DNA from: Roseovarius indicus
GTDB lineage: Bacteria > Pseudomonadota > Alphaproteobacteria > Rhodobacterales > Rhodobacteraceae
Direction: 5' to 3'
NCBI RefSeq assembly: GCF_008728195.1
Contig: NZ_CP031598.1
Coordinates: 2,294,001 to 2,358,000, forward strand
Length of the DNA stretch: 64,000 nucleotides
This document shows, piece by piece, positions 61,587 through 64,000 of this stretch (positions are counted from its first letter, which is position 1; every line of letters starts with the position of its first letter). Under the pieces are notes generated by a model. It was not told where the DNA came from. It saw nothing but the letters and a program-made list of their open reading frames with translations, and ran no database searches. A program made the position numbers and the translations under genes.

Positions 61587-61826
61587 TCAGCCGCGTGCCA
61601 GCCGGGCCGCGCGCCCGCCACGCCGCTTGCGCAGCATCGGGGCCCGGTCGGGCAGGGCGGCCATGATGTCGCGCCGCTCTTCGGGGGTCATCTTCGACCA
61701 ACGCGCGATCTCGTCGACCGTGCGGAAACACCCCGTGCAGATCCGCGCCTCGGGATGCACGACGCACACGCGCACACAGGGGCTCTCGATTTCCTTGCGC
61801 GTCCAGATGGGAGCGTTGTCGTTCAA
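61587..61826 (-). CDS. DUF1289 family small protein
   Basis: This 79-residue protein has four conserved cysteines (SPCVRVCVVHPEARICTGCFRTVDEIARWSKMTPEER), as in DUF1289, a likely zinc or iron-sulfur binding family of unknown function. The start is TTG at 61826, overlapping the ruvX stop (TTGA), with GAGGG 7 nt upstream. Confidence 0.85.
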   Translation of the reverse strand: MNDNAPIWTRKEIESPCVRVCVVHPEARICTGCFRTVDEIARWSKMTPEERRDIMAALPDRAPMLRKRRGGRAARLARG

Positions 61827-62299
61827 TTGCCTGCCCTCATGTGCCTCAGCCGGTCCAGTGCTCCCTGCAGGATATATGAGGCGGCGACCGCGTCGATAAC
61901 CTCTTTCCGACGCTTTCGTGTCAAATCGGCCTCGATCAGTGCCCTTTCTGCCGCAACGGTCGACAGGCGCTCGTCCCAGAAGCCGATGGGCAGATCGGTG
62001 AGTCGCTCGAGGTTGCGGGCGAAAGCGCGGGTCGATTGACAGCGCGGCCCCTCCGAGCCGTCCATGTTGCGCGGCAGCCCGAGGATGACCCCGCAGGCCT
62101 CGCGCGTGCCGGCGATCTCCAGAAGGCGCGCCGCATCCAGCCCGAATTTCTTCCGCTTGATCGTCTCGACCGCGTTGGCCGAGGACAGGATCCCATCCGA
62201 GGCCGCCACCCCGATCGTCTTCTCACCCAAGTCCAATCCCAAAAGCGGCCGCATCGGCGGCAGGGCGGCGGCGAACTCCTCGAACGTCTCGAAGATCAT
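61823..62299 (-). CDS. ruvX: Holliday junction resolvase-like RuvX/YqgF
   Basis: This 158-residue RNase H-fold nuclease is implicated in 16S rRNA 5'-end processing. It shows LLGLDLGEKTIGVAASDG, VILGLPRNMDGSEGPRCQSTRAFARNL and GFWDERLSTVAAERAL, with catalytic acidic residues in LDLG and DERLST. The ATG overlaps the ccmI stop (ATGA). Confidence 0.92.
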   Translation of the reverse strand: MIFETFEEFAAALPPMRPLLGLDLGEKTIGVAASDGILSSANAVETIKRKKFGLDAARLLEIAGTREACGVILGLPRNMDGSEGPRCQSTRAFARNLERLTDLPIGFWDERLSTVAAERALIEADLTRKRRKEVIDAVAASYILQGALDRLRHMRAGN

Positions 62300-63522
62300 T
62301 CCAGCACCCCCGCCTCTTGCGCGGCCGCGCGCAGCATCTCCATCTCGGCCTCGCGCCCCTCGAAGACCTGCTGCGCCTCTTCCCAGATCGCGCGGGCCTG
62401 ATCCGTCTGGCCCAGCACGCCATAGGCGCCGATCAGCCGCGCCCATTCCTGTGCCGTGCCGCCTTCATTGGCCAGCCGCTCCGACAGGCGCGACACCATC
62501 CCGCGGATCATGTCGGCGCGATCCTCGTCGCTCAACTCGCCCGCGGCCTCGACATCTTCGGCGCTGGGGCCGGGGGCGTCCTCCATCTCCGGCAACTGGT
62601 ACTCGACGCCCGCGCGCCAGGCCACTTCCTCGATCCGGCTGCGGATGAGAGGCACCCACGGCGCGCCGGGCTGGCTTTCCTCGAGCAGCGTCCGCCACGT
62701 GCGAAAGGCCGCGTCGGGCCGATCGACCTGCATGTAATAGAGCCCGAGATAATACCGCGCCCGAGGCTCCCGCGGCTCGCGCTCGAGCGCCGCGCGGATG
62801 GCCGCCTCCGCCTCCTGCGAGATGTACCCCCCGGCGGCCGAAACCATCAGGTCGGCCAGCAACGCGTAATCCGGCGCGGTCGCCTGGTCGCCCTTCACGT
62901 CGATCAACTGCTGCTGTGCCTGGTAGGCCGCCGCCAGGTTGCCAAGTGCCGCCTCGTTGCGCACCAGCAGTGCCAGGCCCCGCTGGTCTTCCGGCCGCTT
63001 CTCGACCGTCTCTCGCAGCTTCTCCATCAGGACGAGGAAATCTTCCGACACATCCGGCGGCAGTTCCGCCTCGGGCATCTGCGCCTCGACCTCCGCCTGC
63101 GTCTGCCGGTTGGCGCGGGCGGCATCCGACGCGGCGATCCGGCCCTTGAGCGGCACATCCGTATAGCCCGGCGCACCCATCTCCGAATAAAGCAGTACCG
63201 CACCGCCACCGATCCCGGCAACGGCCAGCCCGGTCATCGCCCAGCCGGCCCATGTCGGCTGCCCGCCAGCCTGCCCCCCCTCGCGCAGCTTGGCATCGGC
63301 CGCCAGGATGCGCCGCGACACCTCGGCCCGCAGCCGCTCTGCGTCTTCCTCGTTGATCACACCCCGTGCCAGGTCGCGGTCGACCTCCTTCAGCTGGTCG
63401 CGATAGACCCGCAGGTCATAAGCCGCCGGCGGCTCGGCCCCGGCACGCCCCCGCAGAACCGCAACCCCCAGGATCGCGGCGCAAAACAGGGCAAGGGCAG
63501 TGATGATGATCCAGAAGAACAT
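62296..63522 (-). CDS. ccmI: c-type cytochrome biogenesis protein CcmI
   Basis: This 408-residue protein has an N-terminal helix (about residues 1-22), a short cytoplasmic loop (YDLRVYRDQLKEVDRDLARGVI), and a second helix near residues 92-112. A periplasmic TPR domain follows (repeats around residues 185-290) that presents apocytochrome c to the heme ligation complex. The length and order match CcmI. The gene is coupled to ruvX and DUF1289 by overlaps. Confidence 0.92.
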   Translation of the reverse strand: MFFWIIITALALFCAAILGVAVLRGRAGAEPPAAYDLRVYRDQLKEVDRDLARGVINEEDAERLRAEVSRRILAADAKLREGGQAGGQPTWAGWAMTGLAVAGIGGGAVLLYSEMGAPGYTDVPLKGRIAASDAARANRQTQAEVEAQMPEAELPPDVSEDFLVLMEKLRETVEKRPEDQRGLALLVRNEAALGNLAAAYQAQQQLIDVKGDQATAPDYALLADLMVSAAGGYISQEAEAAIRAALEREPREPRARYYLGLYYMQVDRPDAAFRTWRTLLEESQPGAPWVPLIRSRIEEVAWRAGVEYQLPEMEDAPGPSAEDVEAAGELSDEDRADMIRGMVSRLSERLANEGGTAQEWARLIGAYGVLGQTDQARAIWEEAQQVFEGREAEMEMLRAAAQEAGVLE

Positions 63523-63763
63523 GGGGCCTCCCTAACTTGTCCCCATGTAGCGGGGCCGGGGCCCGAGAAAAAGAGGCAAGCGGACGCAGATGGTCGCAGG
63601 GGGCGGCGCCGCGCCCCTGACGCGGTCACCTCCCGCATCCGTGACCGGCCCATGTCGCGAATCGCATATCTTATGCCGCGCCGGATATCCTGCCGAAGCC
63701 CGAGATATCGCATTACCACCTGCATGCAGACCGGCTGCGAATCCATCTGATCTGAGAGCGCGC

Positions 63764-64000
63764 ATGAAACGTTATTCCGCCTTCGCCATCGCCAAAGAAG
63801 CCCTGAGCTATCACATGGGGTGGGAGCGGGCCTGGCAATCGCCCGAGCCGCGCAAGCGGTACGACGCCATCATCATCGGTGCCGGCGGGCATGGCCTCGC
63901 CACCGCCTATTACCTCGGCAAGAACCACGGCATCAAGAATGTCGCCATCCTCGAAAAAGGCTGGCTCGGCGGCGGCAACACCGGCCGCAACACCACCATC
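63764..64000 (+). CDS. soxB: Sarcosine oxidase beta subunit, 5' part
   Basis: The first 79 residues are present and run off the window. The sequence [25 protein letters not shown], the FAD loop [18 protein letters not shown] and the following GNTGRNTTI are those of the SoxB subunit of heterotetrameric sarcosine oxidase, which demethylates sarcosine to glycine in the cytoplasm. GAGAG lies before the ATG. The 241-bp gap before it shows no ORF; it holds only a GGGGCC-type stem near 63550. Confidence 0.92.
   Translation, partial: MKRYSAFAIAKEALSYHMGWERAWQSPEPRKRYDAIIIGAGGHGLATAYYLGKNHGIKNVAILEKGWLGGGNTGRNTTI

Overview
The window is about 64 kb of high-GC chromosome from an alphaproteobacterium, most likely a marine roseobacter (Rhodobacterales). 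The basis is the gene content: an ectRABC-ask ectoine cluster, DddQ-like DMSP lyase cupins, many ABC and TRAP uptake systems for amines and organic acids, sarcosine oxidase, CcmI, and an RTX/Hint protein. Genes are tightly packed, with ATGA, GTGA and TTGA overlaps and short intergenic spaces. No rRNA, tRNA or CRISPR array was found.

Layout, left to right. (1) 1-6556: the end-truncated sulfatase on the minus strand, divergent from a four-gene polyamine-type ABC transporter. Its last permease carries a strange C-terminal tail with four 28-residue repeats. (2) 6634-8568: an insertion-sequence-like element with a double zinc-ribbon transposase, inverted ends and subterminal hairpins. (3) 8600-13091: an RTX/Hint protein and two regulators (IclR, and a LysR that seems to start at CTG). 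(4) 13250-24563: a ten-gene operon made of a branched-chain-type ABC transporter, an aminotransferase, a beta-keto acid cleavage enzyme, a GNAT, an acetylpolyamine-amidohydrolase-like deacetylase, and DgcA and DgcN of D-glutamate catabolism. (5) 24625-31070: a DctB/DctD-like two-component pair, then a TRAP transporter preceded by two palindromic operators. The regulator lacks the sigma-54 contact loop. (6) 31220-36967: an FAD amine oxidoreductase, then ectR and ectABC-ask. (7) 37054-40591: two ammonium transporters, each followed by a small one-helix membrane protein. (8) 41007-42355: two DMSP-lyase-like cupins. (9) 42595-49296: a plus-strand catabolic run of an aldehyde dehydrogenase, a GST, an FrhB-type iron-sulfur protein, an ADP-ribosylglycohydrolase broken by an amber codon, a CMD-family protein, a second BKACE and a PcaB-like lyase. 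(10) 49619-54285: a porin, then four tandem, translationally coupled sulfotransferases. (11) 54288-64000: AlkB, a gamma-butyrobetaine-type dioxygenase, DusA, a Bcr/CflA exporter, a TauE exporter fused in translation to a PhyH-like dioxygenase, a DUF1289-ruvX-ccmI cluster, and the start of sarcosine oxidase beta.

The main theme is scavenging of small nitrogen and sulfur compounds from seawater: polyamines, amino acids, ammonium, methylated amines, DMSP and sulfate esters. Osmoprotection by ectoine is the second theme. The regions most likely to hold undescribed biology are the ten-gene DgcA/DgcN operon, the tailed PotC permease, the four-sulfotransferase array, the paired Amt/small-protein modules, and the DctD variant with its operators.
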